Part shown: positions 1 through 11,400 of the stretch, in pieces
Position numbering within the stretch: position 1 is the first letter of the stretch
How the letters are laid out: every line of letters begins with the position of its first letter
Assembly: GCA_034509425.1 (NCBI GenBank)
Contig: JAVTVJ010000789.1
Location: forward strand, 62,001-126,000
From: Eopsaltria australis
Taxonomy: Eukaryota; Chordata; Aves; Passeriformes; Petroicidae
Direction of reading: 5' to 3'
DNA length: 64,000 nt
The notes under the pieces: model-generated
What the model saw: only the letters and a program-made list of their open reading frames with translations
What the model was told of the DNA's origin: nothing
Database searches by the model: none
Position numbers and translations under genes: made by a program

Positions 1-1160
1 TCTGCATCCCTGCCCCAAGTAATGCCATACACAACTTCTGACCGAGGGCTCCGTGGCACTGGGCTCACCGTGTGTGTGCCCGCCCCTTGCATGCACGTTT
101 TTACGTGCGTTTATTTGTTTGGGAGGTGGTTTTTCAAACAAGAAAAAAAAAGGTAAAAAGACACTTTTTCCCCATCCAGGAAAATGTCAAAACACTTTTA
201 AATTTAGGCAAAACCTCCAGCTTGAATTTTCCATTGGGCAGCCTGGCTGTGGCGCCAGCTCTGTCCCACGCTGGATCCGGCAGGGACAGCCCTGGCAGAG
301 CAGCAGGCACAGAGCTGGTCCCCAGGCGTGTCCCTCTGCACCAGCTGTGCTGCAAGGGAGCCCTTGGGGTAACTCAGAGATTTCAGAGAGGAATTACAGC
401 ACCGAGGGCACTCCTGCTCTGGTTTCTCCTGGCTGTCTCCACTCCTCCCCTCCGACCTCACCGCACTCCGTGTGACACAACACCCTGCTTCTCCTGGACT
501 GGGCATTATTCAGGTTAAAAGCATCACACCTGGGGATGGCTGGAGAGGATGGACTGGCTGCACAGAGACTCTGATGGCCTCAACGCTGAGCTCTGGGGGG
601 ATTTTCCTTTTTAAAGATGTTCTGGGGAGAAGCAGCCGCGGCTCCAGCCCCCAGGGCATATGGACACTGTCTGCAGCCCGGCTGGGTATTCTACCACGAA
701 CCACGAGGGCTTTTAATTCCACAGGAAACCTTTTGAAGTACAAGTCAGTCTTTGCAAATGAGTATCTTCGACTTTCTGGGGGGATTCTGTTCTGTTTGGG
801 GTGGGGAGGGCTGGGGTTGGTTTCGTACGTGTTTAATATTCGGGGCTCGGTCGCTGTGGTCCAGCACAACCCCTCTGCTCCAGAGGGATGCAGCCACTCA
901 GACCCTGCTCCCATGTACAGTTCTCACTGGGGTTTGTTTCCATGCCTTGAGCCCTTCTCTTCCCCTTTTTCGTGATTTTTCCTACCAGCCTTCCCTTCCT
1001 CCTTTTTTTCCTTGTTTCTTTCCCATGTATCTTGGAAATCCAGCGAACGGTTGGCTTCCACTAACCCTCGCCTGGTGATCTGTTGTACAGGACTTTGGGA
1101 ATCTCAGATTTGGGGAGGGGAAAAGTCAAAAGAGAAAAAAAAAATAAAAAGAAATAAACT
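1..1160 (+). other. FAM163B: Probable 3' UTR of FAM163B (inferred)
   Basis: No coding sequence is recognisable here. The stretch ends in two overlapping canonical AATAAA signals (1143-1148 and 1153-1158) in an A-rich run, followed by a TTTTGGGG/T-rich stretch, which is how a vertebrate 3' end looks. In human and other vertebrates FAM163B lies next to ADAMTSL2 in the opposite orientation, so a plus-strand terminal exon ending here fits synteny. The identity is inference: the FAM163B coding region (a small single-pass membrane protein) would lie left of the window. It could equally be the 3' end of another transcript. Confidence 0.42.
1143..1158 (+). terminator. Double polyadenylation signal AATAAA
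   Basis: Two AATAAA hexamers sit 10 bp apart on the + strand, followed by GT/T-rich sequence at 1165-1205 that could serve as the downstream element. They probably end the gene to the left. Confidence 0.5.
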
Positions 1161-1655
1161 ACTTTGACATGGGTTTTGAGGTTTGGTTTTTTGGGGTTTT
1201 TTTTGTCCCTGCATCTGCAGATTTGGGGTGGTGTTTGCAAAGCTCTGAGGAGCTCCCTGCTGCTGTGGGAGCATTGCAGCAGCTCTTGGGGTGCCCACAG
1301 CAGTTTGGGGGATGCTAAAGAGCCTTTGGCTCAGTGTCTGGGGATCCCACCAGTAAATACACAGAGCAATAGCCCCTTGGGATCTCTTTTCTTGCTGGCA
1401 CCACGTGAAATGTCTTTGCTCACAACCTCCTGAGGAGCTTCAGAGCTGCAGCTTCTAAAGGCACAGAACCCCAACGGGCCCCCAACAGTCCCAAAATCCC
1501 CCCACTGTTGGAATTTTTCCTTGCATCCCTATCCAAGGAGCTGTAATTCCCCTGATTTGAAGCTGCTCTGCTTCCCCTGAGCACCAGCAAATCCCCAGCT
1601 CCAATTCCAGCATTCCCAGCACTCCACTACAAACTGGAGAATAAAACAAAATACC
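1160..1655. other. Intergenic gap between two convergent 3' ends
   Basis: About 500 bp separate the + strand polyadenylation signal at 1158 from the expected minus-strand cleavage site near 1655. No ORF, repeat or RNA gene is visible in it. Confidence 0.5.
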
Positions 1656-2356
1656 ACCATAAATATGACAATTTTATTAAAATATACATATGAGTACAAA
1701 TTAATGATTATGTGGATAAAGTTCACTGTCTGTAAACAAATATATTAAAAAAGAGCACGTCTTTTTTGTGATATAAAGTGCAGTTATGTTTCCATATTAT
1801 ATACAATATGTCAGCATCAGGGGAGGGGGGGGTTGTAAGGACTATGAAACTAACATTTGATTATAAGATAAAATTCTCTGAAAAAGTATACACCTACATA
1901 TTACAAAAAAAAAAAAAAAAAAGGGGGCTTGAGTTCATTTACCAAAGGAGGATCAGCTTCCCACCACGTTAATTCAGCTAACGAGAGCGTGCAGGTCTCG
2001 GGATAAACCAGGAGAGAGGCACCAACCCCCTTTAGTGAAGGGAAACTTGCACTTCCCAGAGTTCACACCTTCCCCTGGCCGACCCCAACCTTGCACCGAG
2101 GGGGGAAACCAAAGGACAAGAGCTTGGGTGTAGCTGGAGCTTGGGGAGGGAATCAAATATACACGACTTTATGTACAGCTCTGATCCCGGGGGGCTCCCA
2201 ACGTCCAGCGGCGCCGGCATCGTCCCTCTGCTCGGGACCGGGAGAGGAGCTCTGCTTCGCTGGGGACACAAAAACCAGGCCACAAGCATCCTCGTGAGCA
2301 GTGTGTGGGATGTGTGGCTGATGGGGAGGTGGAGCCCTGGCTGGGGCAGCCCTGCC
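1655..2356 (-). other. ADAMTSL2: ADAMTSL2 3' UTR
   Basis: This follows the stop codon of the PLAC exon on the minus strand. It is AT-rich (1660-1980), carries an A/T homopolymer at 1905-1922, and ends just after a minus-strand AATAAA (1678-1673). It implies a 3' UTR of about 700 nt in the terminal exon. The cleavage position is estimated. Confidence 0.7.
1673..1678 (-). terminator. ADAMTSL2 polyadenylation signal
   Basis: Reverse complement of TTTATT, i.e. AATAAA, in an AT-rich context about 680 nt after the ADAMTSL2 stop codon. Cleavage is expected about 15-20 nt further, near 1655. Confidence 0.65.
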
Positions 2357-2475
2357 CTAGGAGTGGGGCGCCCGGCAGGAGCGGCAGCAGGCTTTGCTGT
2401 AGTACCAGTGGCTGCACAGGTTCACCTTGATGGCCAAGGCGCAGTTGGTTCCTGCCTGGTCCTGGCAGCTGTCGT
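2357..2475 (-). CDS. ADAMTSL2: ADAMTSL2 coding exon 18 (PLAC domain, stop)
   Basis: Encodes residues 925-963 and TAG. Six cysteines in the DSCQDQ...[10 protein letters not shown]...[10 protein letters not shown] pattern are diagnostic of a PLAC domain. The acceptor is CCCCCAG at 2480-2476. The last residues are RAPHS; human ends RPPHS. Confidence 0.96.
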
Positions 2476-5400
2476 CTGGGGGAGAGAGAGCACGAGGCAA
2501 AAAAAGAAGATGAACAGTTGTGAGCTCGTTTTTCCTCCCTGCACAGCTCTAAACGCCGCAGGATCATCCATCAACAAAATCATGGCTGCCACCTCCCTGA
2601 CACCCCCTGGAAAACACCGTGGGGCTTCTCCATAAATACCATTGTCAACCTGAGCAAAGTTGATCTGCTGCATCTATGAGCAGGTTGATCTGTCCCATCA
2701 CACCTGGCCTGCCTTGGGGAGTCTCATTTGGTGCCAGCCCTGAAGCTCAGTCTCTTTGCTGTACAACAGAGCTGCCAAGGGATTGCTGGAGCCACCAAGA
2801 CACTGATTGTCCCCAAGTCAAGGGCTTCCCCTGCTAGGGATTCATAATTCCTGTCCCAAAGAGGCTATTTGAGAAAGGGAATGGGAATCCAGCAGTGTCA
2901 CAGCCAGAGTTAGCAGCAAGGGAGATGCTGGAGACAGGGATGAGGCCAGAGGTTGCTTCAGCACTCTCCCAGCTCCTTCCAGTGCAATATTTTGCTTCAA
3001 ACCCATGGGATTTATATTTTTATATATATATTTTTTTTTGCTTGAAATTCATAGGATGCCTGAAACCAGGCTGTTCCCAGGGCAAGGTGGCCACGAGGCA
3101 ACTCCCAAGCCCCATGCCCCATCCCAGATCCCAAGGGAATGGGCAGCCAGAGCACCCAGAGCTGAGCCGGGAGCTGGCCCCAACTCTGTCTCCCACTTTG
3201 ATACTTTTCTCCCACACTGTCCTTATTCCCAAATCCTATTAAAGGATTAGAACCTCGTGTTTGCTAAAGATCACAGGGACTCTGAGCCAGCAGACGAGTC
3301 GGATAACGAGATAGTTACAAATCCCACAGGACACCCGAAGACCAAAAATCATTAAAATAACAGCACAGGCTGAACTTCCTTGGCTCGAGCTGGAATCTTA
3401 CAGAAGCAGCACCCAAATCAGCTCTGCAAAAGCCCCTTTTATCTTCAGGTCAGAGCAAGATTCTTCTGAGCTCTCCCCTTAATTTATCTCCAGAAAGAGC
3501 CAGTGCACAGCCCCCATTACTTGGGCGCAGAGGGAGAGCTGTCCCCCTACATCCTGCCTGGGATGATTATCCATGAAGAGAAGGTGCTGGTGGAGCTGCT
3601 TGGAGGGATCCATGGAAAATCAAGGCTGTGGGGCTCACCTGGGGGCTCCGTGGGGCAGGGCTGCAGGTCACAGGTCTGTTTGCCCACTGGCTTCACCAGC
3701 GGGTCACAGCCCCGCACGATGTCCTTGCCTTGGTAGCACTTCACATCCCGCATCCTCACACCAATCCCGCAGGTTTTTGTGCACTGGGGGACAGAGAGAG
3801 GGGGTGAGGCAAGACCCTGCCATCCCTGACTGTGCTGAGCCAGCTGGAGATGTTAGGGCAGGGGGAGAACTCTTGCCCTGGCTGAATGTCACATCCCAGT
3901 GCCACACCGCTGTCCCCTTGCTCTGTCTTTGCTGCCAGCACCATCAGCTTCTGCCCAGGGATGGGTGGATGTGGTCCCACCCCCTGGCACTGACATCCTC
4001 CCTCCTCCTGCTGACCACAAACGAGCTGGCCCAGTCCAGGTGATGCTCTGTAGGACCAGGGTGGCCATGGGACCCCCAGAACACCCCAGGAGTGGGGTTT
4101 GAGGTCTCTGTGCATCCACCTGGGGTTTGTGGAGCCACTGCTGGGCCTGGCCCTCACTGCCTGCTGCCCTCTGGATGCCTCGTGGAGCTGGGATTACAGC
4201 AGGGCTGCTTTGGTTCATTACAGACTGTGGTGATGGTTTGCAAGACCAAAAAAATGAGGCTCCTGGAGCTCGGATCAGGGAGGCTGCATCCAACAGGACT
4301 TGCAGGAATCCCACAGGACTTGCAGGAATCCCACACTCGCTGGGCTTGGACCCTTGGCCACTGAACCCCGGCTGCCTTTTGGGTCACAGCATCCCCAAAT
4401 TCTGCATCCCTGGGGCAGCCACCCCATGGGCTCCATGCACACCCCCAGCCACACTCCCACCAGTGGCACCAAGCCAAAAGAGGGAGAAAATAAAGAAAAA
4501 CAAAGCTACAGCCGAGCCCAAACACCCCCTCTCAATTCTCTTCTCCCTGAGCACAGTCAGCCCCAGCTGCAGCAGGGCAGGGCAGGCTCTCTGTGCAGCA
4601 CAAACCCCCGGGGTGCTCTCTCAGGGACTCACTCACTCTCATCTCCTGGGGGGTTCTGCAGGCAGGGACACCCTTGGTGCAAAGGGATGGGGCAGCACAG
4701 CCCAGGGGCTCCCTCCCCGCTCACCTCGGACCAGGGGGTCGTGTACCACTTGAAGCAGGGCCTCTCGAAGCAGGTGCTCTCCTCCACGGGCTTCTTGGCC
4801 ACGTCACAGTCAGCGGCGCTGCGCGTCTTGATCTTGCCATTGACAATCTCCAGGCACAGCACGATCCTCTTCTTCACGCCCCGGCCGCACGTCGTGTTGC
4901 ACTGCGGGGTCACGAGCGGAGCCACCTGAGAGCTGCTCGCCCCATCCCCGCCCCTCTGAGGACACCCCGGAGCCCGGGGGCTGCACTCACCCGCTCCCAG
5001 TCCTGCGCCAGCCAGTGCGAGGGGCAGTTCTTGTCCCCGCAGGGGTGGATGGCCAGGGGTTTGGTGTCCAGGTTGCACTGGGACTCGGGCACCACGCGCC
5101 CGTCGCTGGTTTTGCAGTACACGTGCCGGATCATCCTGCCCTGCCCGCAGCCGCCGCTGCACTGCAACCACAGCGGGCACTCAGCGCCGGGGAGGCACCG
5201 GGGTCCCACCCCTGACCCAGCCCGTACCAGGGACACAGCCCCCACAGGCCATCCCATAGCCACCTTCCCCAAATTTCAGAGGGATTTTTGGGTTCTCGGC
5301 TCGAAACAGCCCCAGGGAAGCTCAGCGGGTTCTTCCCACAGCCAACAGAGATTCCATCACCACGGAATCACAGAATGGTTTGGGTTGGGAGAGACGTTAA

Positions 5401-8400
5401 AAATCATCGTGTTCCAACCCCCTGCCATGGGCGGGCCACCTTCCACTATCCCGGGTTGCTCCAAGCCGTGTCCAAGTGCCTGGCCTTGGACACTTCAGGG
5501 ATGGGGCAGCCACAATTTCTCTGGGCATTGTGTCAGCGCCACAGCCCCAACACCAAACATCTCTCAGGGGAAGCACCACGAGCAGAGGAGCCCGGGGTGG
5601 CTCCCAAAGAGGCCAAGGGGACCAAGGAAGTGGCTTCAAATATTCATCCCCCAGTGTCCGGTGCTCCCCGGCGCTTCCGTGGCTGCTCTTGCCGAGACTC
5701 TCGGTGTTTCCTAGCGCTGCTGCTGCCATGGAAACTACTTATTTTTAGCTGATGTGAATGTATCAAAACCTGGGTAAAAATAGCTTGGGATGGAGGGGGT
5801 CTCTGGAGCAGAATTGTGCAGGAAGGGAAAAAGCCAGGGGGGACGAAAAAAAAAAAAGGAAAAAGAGAGAGCAAAAGAGAATAGAAAATAAGGAGGGAAG
5901 AAAAACAGGGAAATGGAGGAAAGGAGAAAAGAGAAAAGGTAAAGGGGGGGAAAGGGGAAAGAGAAAGGGGAAAGAGAAAGGGGAAAATAAAAGAAGGGAA
6001 AATAGTTAAAAGGTTCAATTTCTGGGCATGGAGCATCAGCATTGCCAAGGAATGCTGTGCAGCAGACAGACAAGAGGATTTTGACACCCACTAAGGCCCT
6101 CAGCCAGGTCTCTCGGGGTTTAACCCCTCCTGCACCACATCCCCCACAGCGCAGGGGCCTCAAGGAGAGCCCAGGGGGAAGGAAAAGGATCCACAGTGAT
6201 GTTGGATCACCCCCAGTGCCCGAGGGTGACCCAGGGTGGCAGTGCTGGCAGAGGTGACACGGGAGAGCCAAAGCAGTGGAATTTTTTGGAGGTCAGCTCC
6301 CAGCACAGGCTGCCCGCGGGTCTGCTGGAGCTGGGATGATGAGCCCAACCCAAAACCCCAGTGCCAGCCTGTGGTGGGGCACGATGGCCACTCGGGCGGC
6401 CACCGCGGGGTCTCACCGGTCCCCAGTCGGACACTGTCCACTGCCGGTCACACGGTGGCCCCGTGCAGTTCTTCTCGGCCAGGGGCCGGGCGCTGGCATC
6501 GCAGAGCTTCTCCTCCTCCGAGCAGCGGATGTCCCTGGTCACCACGCTCCGCTCCCCGCAGCGGGCCGAGCACTGCCGGGAGGGGACAGGGACACAGGGG
6601 AGGGGACAGGGACACAGCGTCACCCGCAGCTCCCGGCACAACGCAGCTGCTGGCTTCGGGGTTGGGGATTTTCCCCCTTATTTTAACATAAAACTAAAAG
6701 CACACAGTGAAAATGCTCAGATGACTCTTCCCCAAACCCCCTAAGCAGCTTCAGCAGGAGGAATGCTGCATCCTGCCCAGGTGATGCCAGAGGGGGAAGC
6801 CCAGGGCTCCAGGAATGCTGCATCCTGCCCAGGTGATGCCAGAGGGGGAAGCCCAAGGCTCCAGGAATGCTGCATCCTGCCCAGGTGATGCCAGAGGGGG
6901 AAGCCCAGGCTCCAGGAATGCTGCATCCTGCCCAGGTGATGCCAGAGGGGGAAGCCCAGGGCTCCAGGAATGCTGCATCCTGCCCAGGTGATGCCAGAGG
7001 GGGAAGCCCAAGGCTCCAGGAATGCTGCATCCTGCCCAGGTGATGCCAGAGGGGGAAGCCCAGGGCTCCAGGAATGCTGCATCCTGCCCAGGTGATGCCA
7101 GAGGGGGAAGCCCAAGGCTCCAGGAATGCTGCCCAGAGCTGAGCACTTTTAGCTGTCACTTGGAGACAGGGTGAGATCTCCCTCGCCTCCTTCCCAGGAA
7201 CAGCCAGCTCCTTTCCACCTCTTTGGAGAATGTTTTCACCCCCCCCCCCTCCCCAACTGCACAACTGAGATTTTTATGCTGTGGATAAATTTGGCACAGT
7301 GCAGCCCAGTGACATTATTTAGAACTGGATTTGAGTTACTACAGTCTCACATACACATTGCATTTGCTCTGTGCATAACGTAAAGCAGGGAAAAGTGTCA
7401 ACAGCACAGGGCCAGACACACCGTGCCGAGATGTTAATCCTCAGAGCCCTGAAATGTGCTTTTTTTAATGCCTATTTCCCCAGCCAACTTGGCACCCCAC
7501 CTCTGATGGGATCCAAAGGAGATTAGCTTTGCTGCTGGCTAAGAACAATCCACTCCAGCACTGTCTCAAGCAATCTGTCCCTGACAGATGCTGGAGGAGA
7601 ATACAGATTTCTGTGAAATAAACCACTCCAGTTTGCTACGGCGGACAAAATAACGCTCCAGCACGTGCTCAGGGAGCTCCTCTCTACCAGCTGGGAAAGT
7701 CAAAACATCCTGCACCACCAGGGAATGCACCAGCCCCTCCGCCAGCTCCAGGGAAATGATGCACACCAGCTTGCAGGGGAATGGAGACATTTAAATTATG
7801 ACTAAGACGAGTTTTTGGGAGCTTCCCAGGAGGAAGAGTCATATTCCTCGTGATGCAAACCATGGGGCAGGTTGGCACCCACGGACAGCTCGGCTCAGAG
7901 CTCATCTGCTCTCGCTTAGATGAGGTCTGTGCTTGATTTGGGAAGAGGCACCCCGAGGAAGCAGCACTGGTTCGGTTGTTTCCATGGGTTTGTGTTTGTA
8001 AGGGATGTGCTGGAGCACTGTCCGTGCCTGGAAAGGGATTCAGGGGCACAAAGCCTTTCCACAGGTTCTCCCAAGCAAATGGGCCCAAAAATAGTCCATA
8101 AATGGCCCAAAAATGACCGCAAAATGTCCTAAAAATGACCCAATAATGTCCCAAAAAAGGCCCAAAAAAAAGACCCAAAAAAAGACCCAAAAAAGACCCA
8201 AAAATCCCCCCCATAAGTGACCCAAAATCGCCCAAAAATGGCTCCAAAAATGCCCCAAAAATGTCCTAAAAATGACCCCAAAATGACCCAAAAATAGCCC
8301 CAAAATGGCTCCAAAAATGAGCTGGAGCAGAGGCAGGACTGTGCCTCCCCCAGCCATCTCTCAGTGGCTTCAGGGGAAGGCACAGCTGGGAGAAGGTTTC

Positions 8401-11400
8401 ACTCTGCATCTGGTGCAGAGGAATTGGAGGGGAGGACGGGATGTTTATAGGGATGTAACTCATGTGCAAGTTGGGATCGCCCTCCCAGCACGCTGGGTTT
8501 GAAGAGGCTGCCAAGGAAGTCGAGATGGGAAGAGCTGAGCCCTGAGAGTGACCAATGGCACAAACAGAAGCCAGGGCTTCATTTTAGGGGGAGCAACACC
8601 GATGCACATCAACCCATGTGCAGCGACCGCTGGTTGCGCGCCCTGACAGGCCGATGGATAAACGGGCAAAGGGAGAGGAGCCAAGGCACAGGCGCTGGCC
8701 TGGCCAGCAGGACTCACCTCGGACCACTCGGACATCTCCCACTGGGGCCCGCAGGCCGGGTTCTTGCAGACCTTGCGCTCGTCGGGCCGGGCGATGTCGG
8801 CGGACTCGCACAGGTCGCTGTACACGGAGCTGTCGAAGCCGGGGGAGATCATCTTCCAGCAGCGCACGATGCGGAACTGGAACCCCTCCCCGCACGTCCG
8901 CGAGCACTCGCTCCAGCTGCTCGTCTCCCACCTGGGCAGGGAACACAGCCCAGCATCACTCTGATCCTCTCTGGGGTTTGCCTTTTTTTTCCCCCCGTTT
9001 GTATGTTCCCTGTGTTCTTTGCTCTGTAGCCTGTGGTATCAGTGACCCATTTTCAGTGGGCTTTCCCTAAGCAGAGAGACAAAACAAATTCCAGAGCTCC
9101 AAGCTTTGGGGGGTACAAGGCCCCTGTCCTGTCTTGGTTCTTCCTGGGAACCAAGGTTGGGAACTCTTTGAGATACATTTCATAAACAAAGTACAGCCGG
9201 TGCTGAGGGGGGGACTCCAGAGAAGGGGCTTGACCTGAGGGGCAATTGATCACCCCTTGTCCTCCTAATTGGTGCTTCTTATCCATTATGCTAATTTCCT
9301 AAAACCTATAAAAATGTACTCACCCCTGGAAGGGGTGGGCTTTTGTGGCCATCTTCCCATGACTGCCCCTGAAGGCCTCCACAATAACGATCCCCTTTTA
9401 TATCACCTCCTTACTAAAATTATCTCGAGCTTTCATTTCAGGTTGGAAAAAATGCAACAATTCCCCTGTACTCGGCACTGGTGAGGCTGCACCTCGAGTG
9501 CTGTGTCCAGTTCTGGGCCCCTCAGTTTAGGAAGGACATTGAGATGCTTGAACACATCCAGAGGAGGCAACAAGGCTGGAGAGGGGCTTGGAACACAAGC
9601 CCTGTGAGGAATGACTGAGGGAGCTGGGGTTGTTTAGGCTGGAGAAAAGGAGACTCAGAGGTGCCCGAATCACTCCCTACACCTCCCTGAAGGGTGGCTG
9701 TGGTCAGGTGGGGCTTGGTCTCTTTCTCTAGGCAGTGACTGACAGGATGAGAGGACACAGCCTTAAGCTGCACCAGGGAAAATATAGGTAGGATATTAGG
9801 GAAAAGCTTTTTATGGAAAGAATGATAAAGTACTGGAATTGTCTGCCCAGGGAGGTGGTGGAGTCACCATCCCTGGATGTGTTTAAAAAAGGATTGGTCG
9901 TGGCACTCAGTGCCATGGTTTAGTTGAGGTGTTGGGGCATGGGTTGGACTCGATGATCCTGAAGGTCTCTTCCAACCTGGTGATTCCATGATTCTGTGAT
10001 TCTGTGTGACAATCCCACAGGAAAACCCTGCCTGCCCCTGGCTGCAGGGAGGTGCTGCAGTGAGTGAGTGCAGCCAGGCTGCCACACACGAGAGCTTTTC
10101 CCAAGCCATGGGAAGCATCAGCATATGTTGGGCTCGCCCTGCAGACCCCAGCTCGTGCCCACAGCTGAACCAGCTTGTCAGGAGGAAGGCTGGCACAGCA
10201 GGGCCTGGCCCAGTGACCTCGGTGACGAGTGAGTGTTTGTCACCACGGGCTCTGCCAGCACCTTTCTCCATCAGGCTTTCTGCCCACGTTTGACCTCTCC
10301 TTTTTGCCTGCTCAGCTGAAGTACGGAGAGGACACAGCACCCATCACCCTGCAGATGCCAGCAGGAATGTCACCCAGAGCTGCCCCAGCCCTGGTGGGGC
10401 ACACATTCATGTCCCACCATCAGTCTGACTCTGCTAAGCACATGTGACAGGCTGGAAGAGCTGGGATCTGCCCCAAGCACTGCCTGCCCTTTACTGTCAC
10501 CACTCTGCCACCTCTGTCCTGACAAGAGAGGAGCAGCTTGCAGTCCAAGGGAAAAAACAATAAAAGGTCGAGTTTTTTACAGTGGAGGAATATTATAGTG
10601 ATTAAAGAATGAGCTAAAAATCAGAATGGATCAGAGCAACCCCCAGGTCCCCACTGCTGCCATTCCATGAGCAGGAGAGCCCCAGCCCTGGCCTCCCCCA
10701 GGCCCCACGTGGGGCTCCAGGCACAACAGGCAGCCATAGGGAGGTGTCACACATTTAGAGGTGTCACCTAAATTCAGAAGGGACATGAAACAAAGGTCCT
10801 TCCCCATCCAGATCATGCAAAATTAACATTTTCTCTTAGGAAAGCATTGCCAGCCCAAGCATCCTCCTGTCTGCCCAAGTGTTGGTGGCTACCCCATGAG
10901 CTCCCAGTGCTGCCCAGTTGCAGTCACTGGTCAATCACAGAGCAGCTCTTCTCCCTCCCAGTGCAAGCCCCTGGAGCTGGAACAGTACAGCCACAAGCTT
11001 TAGGAAAGACTGGTGGGAGAATCTAAGCACAAAATGTACCCTAATTCTAATTTTAAAAAGTGACAACAGAGATTCCAGTCCTGAGGTGCCCCCAGGGTGG
11101 GTGCATTCCCTGCAGCAGCACATTCACCTCCCCACACTTTTCTGGCCTCAGTTGCAGCCTGCCGTGGCTCTCAGCCCTAACATGAGAGCTTCCAGGAGAT
11201 CTTCTGCTCCATGTCCTACCTGTCCTCCTTCACAGTCACCTGAGCCCTCTCCAGGAGCCATCCCTGGTCCCTGGTGTCACTGGGCTCTTGCTTTGCCCTG
11301 TTCACAGCATTCCAGGGTGTGGATCCCTGGATTTACTCCTCCCTTTACTCCTCCCATAGCCTGACACCATCACAGCCACAGAACAGAGTGCCCTGAGGAG

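Noticed and set aside
4593..5714. 373-codon ORF on the + strand
   Set aside because: It runs antisense over ADAMTSL2 exons 15 and 16 and a CR1 fragment. The minus-strand reading is the conserved one.
5758..6009. Lysine/glutamate-rich ORF
   Set aside because: Pure compositional effect of the purine tract in an intron.
6683..7264. Three overlapping minus-strand ORFs with the same repeated peptide
   Set aside because: They are the 52-bp array read in three frames; 52 is not a multiple of 3, so every frame cycles through the same peptide.
7684..8383. Hydrophobic minus-strand ORFs resembling a membrane protein
   Set aside because: The FLGLFLG-type pattern is a translation of the phased A-tract repeat and is open in several frames.
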